The notes: generated by a model from the sequence alone, not told the origin. 64,000 nt of DNA from Clostridiales bacterium (GCA_004557245.1 SFEL01000006.1:54971-118970); one strand, 5' to 3'; shown: positions 25,166 to 33,720, numbered from the stretch's first letter. A program made the numbers and translations.

Positions 25166-26917
25166 TTAATCCTCCTGAGTTATCTTTGCATCGTCGGATA
25201 CGTACTGTATCAGTCGAATCATATCCATAATATCCACCGTTTCGTCGTGGTTTACGTCTGCCGCCCTGAGGTACGGGCCGCCAAGTATTGAGGACCTTAC
25301 GAGGTGCTTTTGCAGGGCGGTTATGTCGTCCTTGTCTATTTTACCGCTGCCGTCTATATCGCCGTAGATTATTATGGGCAGGTCGAACATGGCAAAGCCG
25401 TCATTATAGGTATTGCGTACGGAATCGCCGGTGCATAACGTGTCGGTCTTCTGTGCGCCCTTCTTGTCTATGACGGTAAGGCTGCCTTCGGACTCCAGCT
25501 TGCCCAGCAGCTTTTCCGCAGTGGTACCGGGCTTTATCTCACTTATGCCCCATGAATGGACCTTGCAGCCGCTGGCCTTTATCCTGGGGGCGGTGTCGTA
25601 GGTGCCTACGGTGTACAGCACCGTGTCTTTATAATAGAAGGCAAGTATGTCCTCGTACTTCTGACCGGCGCGGGCGCGCTCCTGCGCGCTGCGCTGTGAG
25701 AGGCCTACCCCGTGGCCGTAGCGGCGCTGGGTGAGAAACCAGCCTGAATATTCCTTTTCTGCGGTGCGGTATTCGCCGCGCTCCGCGCCGTACATGCGGA
25801 GGTTGCGTTTCTTCGCGCCTATCTGGCCCAGCGTGTTCTCATAGCTGCCGAAGCTGAGCTCCTCAAATGGCAGCGTGAATGTAACCTGGCCTGCCTGCTC
25901 CGGGTTGTCCCTGGGTGCTACCATCAGGGTTAACTCAACGTTGGTGTAGCAGCGCTGCTCCGGGTCATTTTCGGCGTTGGGATCCTTGGCCAGAACCTTT
26001 ACGGTGGAGAGCAGCTCAACCTCCTGCCCGGCGGCCGCATACGCGGCCTTCTTGATGGCCACGAGCACAGAGCTGTCCATGAGCTTTTCGGTTATCTCAT
26101 CGTATGTATCAGGAATGAAGGATTTTTCCTCCAGGCTGGATTTGTTGAGCAGGTCGTATACGTCGTCGGCGTGGGTGTAGTAGGGCAGATCGTTGTCCCA
26201 TACGTTGCCGGTGCGCTCGGTCTGGCCGCCGTTGGAGGCGGAGTAGAAGGCCTCGATTATGTCGCCGTCATATACCAGCACCTGCCCCTTAGTGGCGTCA
26301 ACGGCCGCTATGGCGCGGGTATTTTTGCTGGCGTAGCCCCGGTATACCTGATCCTTGGAGGTATCCACGAGGTCGTAGGAACGGCTCGCGGCGTATCTTG
26401 AGCAGCGGGCGACGGCATAGCCCCGGGCACATACAGCCTGAGACTTAAGAGCCTCAACAGGGAAGGAATTGCTCATTTCATGGGGCACCACGCCGTAAAG
26501 GTACTGCTCGATGGGCAGCGTGTTTATGGCGCGTATGCTGCCCTCGTACACGTCAAATGTCATGTTGCCGAGGTAGGTGCAGGTGCCGTATTCTGCGTTC
26601 TTGAGCTTGATATAGTCGGTGGTCTGGCCGTAGTTCTTTGAGACCAGAGTAAGGGAGTGGCCTGTGTAGGCCTTGTCCCCAAGCTTTATGGATACGCGGC
26701 TGCCCACCGCCTCAACGGTAAGCTCGTCGGTTCCGACGCTGCTGCCGGCTTCCTTTAGAGTGTATTCACCTACTGGGGTGAATGTAAATGACCTGCCGCT
26801 GCCTATGGAGAGCTTTACCCGCACGTCGCTGTGGAATACCGCGGCGAAGGCGGGAAGCATTGCCATGATAAGCGTAAGCGCCAGGGCAAAGGCGAGGGCC
26901 TTGGTGATTTTTTGCAT
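25166..26917 (-). CDS. SpoIID/LytB-domain protein with C-terminal dockerin
   Basis: A 583-residue secreted protein. Signal peptide to about residue 26 (AMLPAFAAV). The SpoIID/LytB domain (about 105-430) has the conserved YGVVPHEMSNSFPVEALKSQ and a late YGHGVGLSQ. SpoIID enzymes are lytic transglycosylases that cut denuded glycan; the catalytic Glu is in PHEM. Residues 518-575 form a type I dockerin with two calcium loops, DIDGSGKIDKDD and DVNHDETVDIMD. This is not the usual sporulation SpoIID. I chose the ATG at 26917 with AGGAGG 8 bases upstream. It is followed at once by a cohesin-like gene. Confidence 0.9.
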   Translation of the reverse strand: MQKITKALAFALALTLIMAMLPAFAAVFHSDVRVKLSIGSGRSFTFTPVGEYTLKEAGSSVGTDELTVEAVGSRVSIKLGDKAYTGHSLTLVSKNYGQTTDYIKLKNAEYGTCTYLGNMTFDVYEGSIRAINTLPIEQYLYGVVPHEMSNSFPVEALKSQAVCARGYAVARCSRYAASRSYDLVDTSKDQVYRGYASKNTRAIAAVDATKGQVLVYDGDIIEAFYSASNGGQTERTGNVWDNDLPYYTHADDVYDLLNKSSLEEKSFIPDTYDEITEKLMDSSVLVAIKKAAYAAAGQEVELLSTVKVLAKDPNAENDPEQRCYTNVELTLMVAPRDNPEQAGQVTFTLPFEELSFGSYENTLGQIGAKKRNLRMYGAERGEYRTAEKEYSGWFLTQRRYGHGVGLSQRSAQERARAGQKYEDILAFYYKDTVLYTVGTYDTAPRIKASGCKVHSWGISEIKPGTTAEKLLGKLESEGSLTVIDKKGAQKTDTLCTGDSVRNTYNDGFAMFDLPIIIYGDIDGSGKIDKDDITALQKHLVRSSILGGPYLRAADVNHDETVDIMDMIRLIQYVSDDAKITQED

Positions 26918-26963
26918 AAACAATGCCTCCTGTAAAAAATCCTTGCTGCATAATATCGATACA

Positions 26964-27656
26964 TCAGGAAAGGCCGGCGCCGAACAGCTGAACGGCGTAT
27001 GTGGAGCCGCCAACGGAATATATGCCTATACACATATCCGTAAAGCCTTCCCTGAGAATGTTTTCCCTGTGGCTGGGAGAGTCCATCCAGGCATCAAATA
27101 TCAGTTTTGATGTAACATTGGGCACTCCGCTGCACATAAATATGTTTTCGCCAAATGCGCTGAAGCTTATACCGTCGTCGGTGACGGCGGTGGAGCAGCT
27201 GGTGCCGTCGGGCCGCGTGTGATCGAAAAGGGTTACTATCTCACGGGCGCGAATATCCGCAGCTTTTTGCAGCTTGCCTGAGTATTTAAACGTGTTCAGC
27301 CCCGCCTGCTGCCTGTATTGGTTGACCAGCTCAAGTATGCCCGAGTTGTAGTCGTCATCAGACGCTGTTAAAAAAACCGTAGGCGCTGCCGTAGGGGCCG
27401 CAGTAAGGGAGGGAGCAGGCTTTGCTGTTGGGGTGGGCAAGGCTGTTGGCTGCGGTGTGAAAGAGGCTTCAGGGGCTTCTGAGGGCATCAAGGGTGGGGG
27501 CGCGGTGGGCGCAGAAGCCATCGGCTTGGGGGTGACTGCCGCCTCGTAGCCGCCGTCCTCAGGCACTATGATCTGTATGTATGAATCCGTCTCAGCTTTT
27601 GCACAGCCTGTCAGAAGCAGGGCTGATATGAGAAGGAGGGTGATAAAGCGATACAT
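26964..27656 (-). CDS. CAP/SCP-domain lipoprotein
   Basis: A 230-residue lipoprotein with Cys at 18 (LLTGC). A long Pro/Ala/Thr linker (about 45-100) is followed by a CAP (cysteine-rich secretory, SCP-like) domain. The CAP motifs NxYRxxxGL, FxHxRPDG, GENI and SPSHRENI are visible. Bacterial CAP proteins are extracellular and often of unknown role. It is the first gene of the operon with the SpoIID-dockerin and cohesin genes (46 bases between). AAGGA precedes the ATG at 27656; the longer frame lacks a proper signal start. Confidence 0.9.
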   Translation of the reverse strand: MYRFITLLLISALLLTGCAKAETDSYIQIIVPEDGGYEAAVTPKPMASAPTAPPPLMPSEAPEASFTPQPTALPTPTAKPAPSLTAAPTAAPTVFLTASDDDYNSGILELVNQYRQQAGLNTFKYSGKLQKAADIRAREIVTLFDHTRPDGTSCSTAVTDDGISFSAFGENIFMCSGVPNVTSKLIFDAWMDSPSHRENILREGFTDMCIGIYSVGGSTYAVQLFGAGLS

Positions 27657-27756
27657 CGGATATCCTTTCGACAGTACAAGCATATTGCAGACAATTATCT
27701 ATTATATTTTATACCATCAACGGGTCTGTGCATATTAAAATAATTGTGAATAATAG

Positions 27757-27784
27757 AAAGAGCCTTGAATCATCAAGGCTCTTT
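27757..27784 (-). terminator. Terminator after tRNA-Asn
   Basis: Twelve-base perfect arms with a 4-base loop. It lies one base after the CCA end of the tRNA and gives a U-rich tail on the minus strand. Confidence 0.8.
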
Positions 27785-27860
27785 TGGCTCCCCCTGTTGG
27801 ACTCGAACCAACGACACTGCGGTTAACAGCCGCATGCTCTACCGACTGAGCTAAGGAGGA
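27785..27860 (-). tRNA. tRNA-Asn (GTT)
   Basis: A 76-base cloverleaf with encoded CCA. The acceptor stem pairs TCCTCCT with AGGGGGA, with one G-U pair. The anticodon loop CTGTTAA gives anticodon GTT, read as Asn. The T-arm holds the standard GGTTCGAGTCC. It stands alone, without other tRNAs. Confidence 0.97.
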
Positions 27861-27951
27861 ACGGAACGAATGTTATTATAAGGCATCAAAACATAAAAAG
27901 CAACCCCTTTTTCAAAAAAAGTTCGATTGAAATTTTACTACCGCCAAGCGA

Positions 27952-27980
27952 TTGCCTAAATGGGGTGCATGGACTATAAT
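27952..27980 (+). promoter_or_regulatory. Sigma-A-type promoter of the RluA-like gene
   Basis: TTGCCT, a 17-base spacer, TATAAT. The start near 27988 rules out an upstream GTG and supports translation from 28022. Confidence 0.7.
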
Positions 27981-28021
27981 ATTCCGATGTGAGTCCAAAT
28001 AAAACAATTGAAAAGAGAGAT

Positions 28022-28903
28022 ATGGTGCGGAAGCTGTGTAAGAAAATTACAAATGAACTTGCGGGCCTCAGTGTGGAAAGCGGGCTGAAACGCTGCTTCT
28101 TCATGTCCAAAGACCACATATCCCGCCTTAAGCGCAGGCCGGAAGGCATAACTTTAAACGGCAAAAAGGCTTATACTACGGCTACTTTATCGGCTGGCGA
28201 CATGCTTTGCGCCGAGATATGCGATGGGGAGACGGTGCGGCCAACGCCCATGGATATGCCGCTCGTGGTGCTTTATGAGGACGAGGATATAATAATAATT
28301 GATAAGCCCGCCGGTGTTGCGGTACACAGCTCTACCCGGAATCCCCGGGAGCTTACGCTGGAAAATGCATTTTCCGCGCGATTAAAAGAAGGCGAGAACT
28401 TTCACCCGGTAAGCAGGCTGGACAGGGGCACGACAGGAATAATGACGGTAGCCAAGAACGGCTATATGCACCACAGGCTCAAGCGCATAATGCACACAGA
28501 GGAATTCAGGCGGGAATACGTGGGAATATCCGTAGGACGTGTGGAGCCGGAGAGCGGCAGGATAGAGCTGCCTATAGGCTTTGAGCAAGGCTCCAGATAC
28601 AAGCGTGCTATCCAACCTTTGGGATCGCCTGCGCTTACTGAGTACAGAACGCTGCAATGCAACAATGGCTTTACGCTGATGCGGCTCATACCGCATACCG
28701 GCCGCACACATCAGCTTAGGCTGCACATGTCCGCCATAGGTTATCCGCTGGCGGGAGACTGGCTTTACGGCAGGGAGGACAGGGAACTGATAGCGCGGCC
28801 GGCACTGCATTCCTGCGAGCTGTGGCTGACGCACCCGCTGACAGGGGATAAGCTGCATATAGTGTCGCCGCCGCCGGAGGATATGCTGCGGCTGATGAGA
28901 TGA
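28022..28903 (+). CDS. RluA-family pseudouridine synthase
   Basis: A 293-residue enzyme that converts uridine to pseudouridine in rRNA or tRNA. The catalytic Asp lies in SRLDRGTTGIM, and PHTGRTHQLRLHM is the second family motif. The N-terminal part resembles an S4-like RNA-binding domain. The family is RluA/RluD-like; the exact target is not predictable. The start is the ATG at 28022, with a weak GAGAG site. It is monocistronic. Confidence 0.9.
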   Translation: MVRKLCKKITNELAGLSVESGLKRCFFMSKDHISRLKRRPEGITLNGKKAYTTATLSAGDMLCAEICDGETVRPTPMDMPLVVLYEDEDIIIIDKPAGVAVHSSTRNPRELTLENAFSARLKEGENFHPVSRLDRGTTGIMTVAKNGYMHHRLKRIMHTEEFRREYVGISVGRVEPESGRIELPIGFEQGSRYKRAIQPLGSPALTEYRTLQCNNGFTLMRLIPHTGRTHQLRLHMSAIGYPLAGDWLYGREDRELIARPALHSCELWLTHPLTGDKLHIVSPPPEDMLRLMR

Positions 28904-28945
28904 TAATTATAAATAGTGGAGACGGTATGTCCGCCTCCACGCTTT

Positions 28946-30394
28946 TTATTCGCCGACCTTTTTTATTATAACGACCTTATCCTTTACGGATATCTCGTAT
29001 TGCGCCGAAACCTCCCATTCGGGTGTGCCGCCGATATATGAAGTGTCGTCGGGGAATGTGACGGTATGGCTTTCCGCAGATGAAAGGCTCAGGCCTATCC
29101 AGCACTCGAAATACGTATCTGACGGGTAGGTGAAGGAGATGTCGCCTACGTCTGTCAGGTAATATTCGCACTCGTCGCTTAGCGCCACTGAGGTGGGAGC
29201 GGAAAGCCCGGAACGCTGGAATACAGAAACGGGACCGGCAGGGCCTGCAGGGCCGGTTTCGCCCTGAGGCCCCTGAGGGCCGGCTTCGCCCTGAGGTCCC
29301 TGTGGGCCGGCTTCGCCCTGAGGTCCCTGTGGGCCGGCTTCGCCCTGAGGTCCTTGAGAGCCAGTTTCGCCCTGAGGCCCTTGAGGACCTGTATCGCCCT
29401 TTGCGCCTTGCAGCGGCCCATTATTTACCCAGACGCTGTTTATGCCGTCCCAGATATATATATCGTAAGGTTGTGCCGAGCCTATGCCGTATGCGTCGCC
29501 GGCATAGGGCAGCGTTATGGCGGCCTCGAGAGCCGCCGGAGTGGCAAAATAGCCCAGCACGGCAAAGCCTGAACCGGTGTCACCCTTTGGCCCCTGAGCG
29601 CCGTCTTTACCGTCAGCGCCGTCCTTGCCTGGCGCACCGTCCTGACCGGGGTCTCCCTTAGGACCCTGCGGGCCGCGTTCGCCTGCATCGCCCTTCGGAC
29701 CGGCCTCGCCGGTCTCACCCTTAGGTCCCTGAGGCCCTGCGGGTATGCCCAGCTCTATCACCTTAGCTCCGTCCGATTCGGTTACTCTGGCGGTAGGATC
29801 GGCGCCGCTTTGCAGCATGGTAGCGGTTGCCCTGAGCTTGGAAAGCTTGTCATACAGCGCCTCTCGGCTGTTTTCTGCCGTTTGTCTGCCCTCCTCAGCA
29901 GCTTTGGCGCTCTCCATAAGCTCGTCCAGCGATGCCTTGAGGGAGGTGAGATCGTCCTTCAGAGCTTTAAGCAGAGGGTATTCGGCAGACGCCTGCACGG
30001 TGCTGCTGTTTACTATGGCTTCACGGCAGATAAAGTTGAAGCGGGCGGTGGTGACGAGGGTAGAAAGGGAAGCGTCGGAGTATACCTGAAGCTCGCATTC
30101 CACAACACCGGGAGAGAACGAGGCGGGAAAAAGGTCTATGGCGACCTTGGAAGCATCGTCGGGCGAAATCGTGATGCCGCCGTTCTGGACTCCGCTGTCC
30201 TGAAGCGAGGTAGAGCCGTCAGCGCGGGAAAATGCGGCGATTATCCTGCAGCCCGTAAGGTCTACGGGGCTGTCTCCATCCATTAGGGTAACGTTGATCC
30301 TGTTGCCGTTGTCGCCGTTCACCACGGTAAAATCCCTGTGCGAGGAGGGCCTCTTGATATCGAGATCAACGTCGAATACCTTGTTTACTGACAT
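28946..30394 (-). CDS. BppU-like baseplate protein with collagen-like repeats
   Basis: A 482-residue protein. Residues 1-120 match the N-terminal domain of phage baseplate upper proteins (BppU type), with FDVDLDIKRP and LTGCRIIAAFSR. A helical segment (about 150-210) follows, then two blocks of Gly-X-Y triplets (about 215-275 and 325-395), separated by a globular insert. A C-terminal beta-rich head ends the protein. This looks like a trimeric fibre of phage origin. No other phage gene is nearby, so it is an orphan: a remnant or a domesticated surface fibre. There is no signal peptide. GGAGG lies before the ATG. Confidence 0.85.
   Translation of the reverse strand: MSVNKVFDVDLDIKRPSSHRDFTVVNGDNGNRINVTLMDGDSPVDLTGCRIIAAFSRADGSTSLQDSGVQNGGITISPDDASKVAIDLFPASFSPGVVECELQVYSDASLSTLVTTARFNFICREAIVNSSTVQASAEYPLLKALKDDLTSLKASLDELMESAKAAEEGRQTAENSREALYDKLSKLRATATMLQSGADPTARVTESDGAKVIELGIPAGPQGPKGETGEAGPKGDAGERGPQGPKGDPGQDGAPGKDGADGKDGAQGPKGDTGSGFAVLGYFATPAALEAAITLPYAGDAYGIGSAQPYDIYIWDGINSVWVNNGPLQGAKGDTGPQGPQGETGSQGPQGEAGPQGPQGEAGPQGPQGEAGPQGPQGETGPAGPAGPVSVFQRSGLSAPTSVALSDECEYYLTDVGDISFTYPSDTYFECWIGLSLSSAESHTVTFPDDTSYIGGTPEWEVSAQYEISVKDKVVIIKKVGE
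29251..29385. repeat. 27-bp tandem repeat within the collagen-like block
   Basis: About five units start at 29251, 29278, 29305, 29332 and 29359. The first four are nearly identical; the fifth has drifted. Each encodes GEAGPQGPQ on the minus strand. Units this alike at DNA level can gain or lose copies. Confidence 0.85.
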
Positions 30395-30692
30395 ATTGAA
30401 ACCTCCTGGTTTGATTCATTAGTCCTTCGCGGAGCGAGAGCGAAGGCAGCAAAACGTATCGAACAAACGTTTTATAAGTTAAGCTTAGTGCAATTTACGG
30501 GCTCAATCAATATGAAAAACGGCAATTAGTACCGATATGGGTACTATGCTGGACAATGTTGCACAAACGGTGCTTTTTTTTCGCCTTTAAACGATCAAAT
30601 GCAGCGAAAGAATAACAGTTCTTGAAATGCGGGGTCATTTGGGGGATAATATTTGGGGGAGAATGTATTCAGAAAATAAAGGAGCTGGCCGC

Positions 30693-31523
30693 ATGAGCAT
30701 CGCAGACAGGATATTCATAGAAAATTGCAGGGATATAATATCAAACGGCGTATGGGATACCGACAGGCCGGTGCGCCCAAGGTGGGAGGACGGCTCGCCT
30801 GCGCATACCGTAAAGCTCTTCGGCGTGGTGAACCGCTATGATCTGTCACAGGAGTTCCCTGTTATGACCCTGCGCAAGACAGGCTTCAGGAACGCAATAG
30901 ACGAGCTTCTATGGATATGGCAGAAGAAGTCAAATAACATACACGACCTGCACAGCCACATCTGGGATGCCTGGGCGGACGGCAGCGGCAGCATAGGCAA
31001 GGCCTATGGCTACCAGCTGGGGGTAAAGCACCACTATCCCGAAGGGGATATGGATCAGGTGGACAGGATACTTTACGACCTGAAGCACAACCCCGGCTCC
31101 CGCAGGATAATATCCAACATATACAATCACGCCGATCTTTCCGAAATGCGGCTGTATCCCTGCGCTTACAGTATGACCTTCAATGTATCTGGCAATCGGT
31201 TGAACGCCATATTGAATCAGCGCTCGCAGGATATGCTGGTAGCCAACAACTGGAACGTATGCCAGTATGCGGTATTGGTTTACATGATGGCTCAGGTAAG
31301 CGGCCTCGAGGCGGGAACGCTTATGCACGTGATAGCAGACGCACATATTTACGACAGGCATGTGCCGCTGGTGGAGGAGCTCATCGCCCGTGAGCCCCTG
31401 GACGCTCCGAAGTTCAATATTGATAAGAGCATAGACGACTTTTACAAGTTCACCGTGGACAGCTTCTCCCTTGAAGGGTATGAGTCTCACGGCAGTATAG
31501 GTAAGATACCGGTGGCGGTGTAG
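30693..31523 (+). CDS. thyA: Thymidylate synthase
   Basis: A 276-residue enzyme that makes dTMP from dUMP with methylene-THF. The catalytic Cys is in LYPCAYSMTFNV, with NQRSQDMLVANNWN for phosphate and folate contacts, and HVIADAHIYDRH near the end. Length is close to the family norm. I chose the ATG at 30693 with AGGAG 8 bases upstream. folA follows within 3 bases, so both enzymes of the dTMP cycle are made together. Confidence 0.96.
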   Translation: MSIADRIFIENCRDIISNGVWDTDRPVRPRWEDGSPAHTVKLFGVVNRYDLSQEFPVMTLRKTGFRNAIDELLWIWQKKSNNIHDLHSHIWDAWADGSGSIGKAYGYQLGVKHHYPEGDMDQVDRILYDLKHNPGSRRIISNIYNHADLSEMRLYPCAYSMTFNVSGNRLNAILNQRSQDMLVANNWNVCQYAVLVYMMAQVSGLEAGTLMHVIADAHIYDRHVPLVEELIAREPLDAPKFNIDKSIDDFYKFTVDSFSLEGYESHGSIGKIPVAV

Positions 31524-31526
31524 CGT

Positions 31527-32021
31527 ATGGATATTATAGTTTGCATTGACAAAAATAACGGAATAGGAAAGGACGGCGGGCTGCTTTTCCGTATCCCGGA
31601 GGATATGGCGTATTTCAGGCGTATGACCGTAAACAAGACCGTAATAATTGGCCGCAAAACGCTGGAATCACTGCCAGGGGGCAGGCCGCTGGAGAACCGC
31701 CGCAACATAGTGCTTACCCGTAATAAGGACAGCGTGCCTGATGGGGCCGACGCTGTGAGCAGTATTGATGAGCTGAAGAGGGCGATAGGGAGTGACAAAG
31801 CCTTCGTCATAGGAGGGGAAAGTATCTATGCGATGCTGCTGGATTACTGCGAAAGGGCGTATGTAACCGAGGTAGAAGCGCGCGGCAATGCCGACTGCTT
31901 CTTCCCGGATATACGGAGCATGCCTAATTGGCGTTTGGCAGAGCAGGGCGAGGAAAGGGAGCATGGCGGATTAAAATACAGATTTAACGTTTACAAAAAC
32001 CACTCGATCAAAGAGCTTTAA
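31527..32021 (+). CDS. folA: Dihydrofolate reductase
   Basis: A 164-residue enzyme that reduces dihydrofolate to THF with NADPH. The N-terminal IVCIDKNNGIGKDG, the following LLFRIPEDM, the VIIGRKTLESLP nucleotide motif and FVIGGESIY are characteristic. It is the second gene of thyA-folA, which replenishes the folate that thyA oxidises. A hairpin follows the stop. Confidence 0.96.
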   Translation: MDIIVCIDKNNGIGKDGGLLFRIPEDMAYFRRMTVNKTVIIGRKTLESLPGGRPLENRRNIVLTRNKDSVPDGADAVSSIDELKRAIGSDKAFVIGGESIYAMLLDYCERAYVTEVEARGNADCFFPDIRSMPNWRLAEQGEEREHGGLKYRFNVYKNHSIKEL

Positions 32022-32031
32022 AATAAAAACC

Positions 32032-32063
32032 CCCCTTCCCGGGCAGTATAAACCGGAAAGGGG
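32032..32063 (+). terminator. Hairpin after folA, overlapping the next ribosome site
   Basis: Eleven-base GC-rich arms with one G-U pair. The 3' arm includes the AAAGGGG that serves the flavodoxin gene. Termination or translational masking are both possible. Confidence 0.5.
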
Positions 32064-32072
32064 CGTTATTTT

Positions 32073-32573
32073 ATGATAAAGTCTATAATATACTGGAGCA
32101 ATTACGGAAGCACTCAGCGATATGCGGAGCTTTTGTCTAAAAATATGGGGATACCCGCGTCGCCGCTGCATAATGCCGGCGCTTCTGACGGCGAGGCTTT
32201 TTATCTGGGCTGCGTTATGGATGGACGCATAAAGGGATATGGCCGTGCGGCCGGAAGGTTTAGGATAGCTGCGGTCTGCGCCGTGGGCCTTGAGGAGAAG
32301 AGGGCGGATACCGTATTTGAGCTGAGGAGAAATACCGGCATTGTGGACAGCCGGATAAGGATATTTTACGCGCGGGGGGCATTTGACAAGGACAAGCTCA
32401 GCCCTGTACACAGGCTCATGCTCAGGGGCGCAATGGAGAGCATGGAGGGAAGCGCAAAGTATGCGGCCATTCTTGAATTGATGCAAAAGGGCTGCGACTT
32501 TGTATCCGAAGAAAATATACGGCCGGCGGCGGAATGGATAATATGGCGGGACAAGATAGAAGTGCAAAAATAA
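32073..32573 (+). CDS. Flavodoxin-domain protein
   Basis: A 166-residue protein with a flavodoxin fold. The N-terminal IIYWSNYGSTQRYAELL matches the FMN phosphate-binding loop (S-x-Y-G-S-T). The middle stretch with RAAGRF fits a short flavodoxin of the HemG-like group. A true HemG role (protoporphyrinogen oxidation) is unlikely without heme genes nearby. It may be a general flavin electron carrier or a reductase partner. Confidence 0.8.
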   Translation: MIKSIIYWSNYGSTQRYAELLSKNMGIPASPLHNAGASDGEAFYLGCVMDGRIKGYGRAAGRFRIAAVCAVGLEEKRADTVFELRRNTGIVDSRIRIFYARGAFDKDKLSPVHRLMLRGAMESMEGSAKYAAILELMQKGCDFVSEENIRPAAEWIIWRDKIEVQK

Positions 32574-32578
32574 AGAGA

Positions 32579-32615
32579 CTGTCAAAAAAGTGGCTTAACG
32601 CCACTTTTTTGACAG
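32579..32615. terminator. Strong hairpin, related to the element at 19909-19937
   Basis: Sixteen-base perfect arms with a 5-base loop TTAAC, with A6 and T6 tracts inside the arms. It can end transcription on both strands. The arms share the GTGGC and GACAG core of the other copy. Confidence 0.8.
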
Positions 32616-32654
32616 CAGAATAATGTGTGTCGGGGGAAAGGGCGCTGCTCCCTT

Positions 32655-32945
32655 TTAACTGTACCTGGCAAGGCAGATTATGCCGGCAATACAGGAGATA
32701 TTGAGCAACAGCAGCAGCGGCATGCCTATTACAAAGGATTTGTGCTTTGTCTTGTGGCGGAAGGCCAGCATTCCGAGCATGCTGCCCAGCGCGCCGCCCA
32801 TGGCTGCAAGAAGAAAAAGCGTCCTTTCCGGTATGCGCCACTTTCCGGCACGGGCTTTAAGCTTGTCTATGCCCATTGCCATGAAGCATATGAAGGACAT
32901 TACAGAGCACCATATGAGTATTATGCCGTTAAAGGATATCGTCAT
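32655..32945 (-). CDS. DUF1294 membrane protein
   Basis: A 96-residue membrane protein of the DUF1294 family. Conserved signatures are MGIDKLKA, WRIPERTLFLLA, GGALGS and FRHKTKH. Three hydrophobic segments are visible. The function is unknown. It overlaps the end of the TtcA-like gene by 17 bases, so it is translated from the same message. Confidence 0.9.
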   Translation of the reverse strand: MTISFNGIILIWCSVMSFICFMAMGIDKLKARAGKWRIPERTLFLLAAMGGALGSMLGMLAFRHKTKHKSFVIGMPLLLLLNISCIAGIICLARYS

Positions 32946-33720
32946 GGCCTTCCCCGTTCTTAAAAAGCTCTATTCCTATAGGCGCGTCGTTCCATGGAGG
33001 CAGCTTGAGCCTGTCCCACATGCCGTATTTGTGGGTATCCGCTATGGCGTTCATTATGCGCTCGTCCGCATCCGGCATGAGCTTTGTAAAGTAACGTATT
33101 ATATCCTTCATTTCCTCGCGCTTGGTGTGGCCGGCCACGGGGCAGTTGGGCTTGCGAATTGGCAGCTCCAGCCGCTTTGCTACAGAAAGGGCATACTTTT
33201 CCGGCAGGAATATGAGCGGGCGTATTACGGACACCTGCTGCCTGTCCAGATATGTCACAGGGCCAAAGGTATTGAGACGGCTCTCGTAGAGCAGGCTCAT
33301 AAAAAAGGTTTCTATTGCGTCGTCGCGGTTGTGGCCGAGGGCAACGAGGTTGCAGCCATGGGCATGTGCGTAGTCGTTCAGCGCGCCGCGGCGGAATTTA
33401 GCGCATAGGGCGCAGGGATGGGACTCATGGCGGATATTGAACACAACGTCGCCTATATCTGTCTTGAGTATCTCAAATGGTACGCCTATGGACTCAGCGA
33501 AGTCTGCAACGGGCTGATAGTCCTGGTCCGATATGCCAAGATCCAGCATAACGCCTATGAGCTCAAAGGGGGTGTGACAGAACTTCTGATAGAGCTTTAG
33601 ACCGTAAAGCAGCAGCAGACTGTCCTTGCCGCCGGATACGCCAACGCATATCTTATCGCCGGGGTGTATCATGCGGTATCTTTCGTCGGCACGTCTTATG
33701 CAGCCGAGAACACGCTTCAT
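32929..33720 (-). CDS. TtcA-like tRNA 2-thiolation enzyme
   Basis: A 263-residue ATP-pyrophosphatase of the TtcA/TtuA family, which adds sulfur to tRNA cytidine or uridine. The PP-loop is SGGKDS. CALC and the conserved GHNRDDAIETF are present, and a later Cys sits in PNCPVAGH, consistent with an iron-sulfur site. I chose the ATG at 33720 with AAAGG 10 bases upstream; a TTG start at 33738 adds six residues with no support. Substrate C32 is likely by family. Confidence 0.88.
   Translation of the reverse strand: MKRVLGCIRRADERYRMIHPGDKICVGVSGGKDSLLLLYGLKLYQKFCHTPFELIGVMLDLGISDQDYQPVADFAESIGVPFEILKTDIGDVVFNIRHESHPCALCAKFRRGALNDYAHAHGCNLVALGHNRDDAIETFFMSLLYESRLNTFGPVTYLDRQQVSVIRPLIFLPEKYALSVAKRLELPIRKPNCPVAGHTKREEMKDIIRYFTKLMPDADERIMNAIADTHKYGMWDRLKLPPWNDAPIGIELFKNGEGHDDIL

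Noticed and set aside
25166..26917. The sporulation gene spoIID itself
   Set aside because: The domain matches, but the dockerin, secreted layout and neighbours differ from the usual spoIID locus.
29251..29403. CRISPR-like short regular repeats
   Set aside because: Units are contiguous with no unique spacers and encode Gly-X-Y triplets, so they are a coding tandem repeat.
32073..32573. hemG (protoporphyrinogen oxidase)
   Set aside because: Only the flavodoxin core is similar, and there are no heme genes nearby, so the specific name is not justified.
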